NCBI GenBank assembly: GCA_016748015.1
Contig: JAAOMT010000571.1
Location: forward strand, 1,305,095 to 1,369,094
Length of the DNA: 64,000 bases
Origin: Geosiphon pyriformis
Lineage: Eukaryota; Glomeromycota; Glomeromycetes; Archaeosporales; Geosiphonaceae
Direction: 5' to 3'
The notes beneath the pieces are model-generated. The model made no database searches, was not told the DNA's origin, and saw only the letters and a list, made by a program, of their open reading frames with translations. Position 1 is the first letter of the stretch. Every line of letters begins with the position of its first letter. The translations under genes and the position numbers were made by a program. Of the stretch, positions 63,544 through 64,000 are shown one piece after another.

Positions 63544-64000
63544 ATACTTACTATGAATTTACAAATAATTTTTTAATGATTATAATATTGTATTTCAAAA
63601 AATTGCTTGGATCTAAGAAATATACAAAATCTTTTGTAATAAAAATTTTTAGTTAAATTTAATATATAAATAATGAATTATATCAAAGAGAAATATAATG
63701 ACTAAAATACTTATCATGTATTTAATTGAATTATGATTTAGTTTTAAAATTGGTTTTTTAGACTGTAAAAAAAATTTTGATTGTTGAATATTTTAACAAC
63801 TTATTAGAATATAATATATAATAGCTTATTATAATAATCAAAAAACTTATATTAGTTAATGTTAATTTAAAGAAATTAGATTGAAATTGAAAGATTTTTG
63901 GTTTTACCTTAATTGAGAAAACTGAAGTTGTCTTAAAGCCAATAATTTTGAATAGCTTTTTTTTTTAGTGTTGTATATTTTCTAACAAGTTTGTTTTAAT
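63544..64000. other. AT-rich flank right of G1, nothing recognised
   Basis: No ORF or repeat similarity to the rest of the window was noticed. Confidence 0.5.

Overview
The window looks like a piece of a very AT-rich, transposon-packed fungal nuclear genome. The single host gene island has short spliced introns with GT...AG borders. Everything around it is made of nested LINEs and Ty3/Gypsy elements. The combination of an AT background, I/Tad-like LINEs with RNase H, and Gypsy elements with a dUTPase-like domain is most like an arbuscular mycorrhizal fungus (Glomeromycotina, possibly Gigasporaceae). That assignment is inference from style, not proof.

Layout. 1-6797: minus-strand LINE (copy A), nearly full length, its 3' end at the window edge. 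7190-8360: wreck of a Tc1/mariner transposase (minus). 8771-11000: strongly decayed minus-strand LINE (copy B). 12184-17823: the only host genes, a divergent pair: a TAF4-like TFIID/SAGA-type subunit (minus, 6 exons) and a DDX5/Dbp2-type DEAD-box RNA helicase (plus, 8 exons). 18826-30532: minus-strand LINE fragments C, D and E, with E nested inside D and E split by an ~0.95 kb unclassified repeat (R1). 30533-44290: plus-strand decayed LINE F, split by a second copy of that repeat (R2) and by a complete LINE (copy G, 35197-41995) flanked by an 11-bp target-site duplication. 44584-63543: Gypsy-type elements: truncated plus-strand G3, full-length but dead minus-strand G1, and a 3.37 kb non-autonomous plus-strand derivative (G2) that jumped into the 3' LTR of G1.

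The strongest theme is damage. LINE G keeps both ORFs in one frame over 6.5 kb with no frameshift, yet has 12 premature stops, and those with a readable parent codon are each explained by one C:G to T:A transition, mostly CpA to TpA. The same tryptophan codons are lost as TGA in one copy and TAG in another. Tc1 and Gypsy catalytic residues are lost the same way (D to N, G to E, C to Y). This points to a RIP-like or methylation/deamination process. Other new-looking signals are a conserved stem-loop just after the LINE ORF2 stop, a 5'-terminal inverted repeat in the LINEs, an ATGA overlap linking LINE ORF1 and ORF2, a dUTPase-like domain in the Gypsy pol, an 88-bp tandem array in the non-autonomous Gypsy derivative, a GC-richer insert in a helicase intron, and a tRNA-like remnant. 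No defence or biosynthetic system was found.
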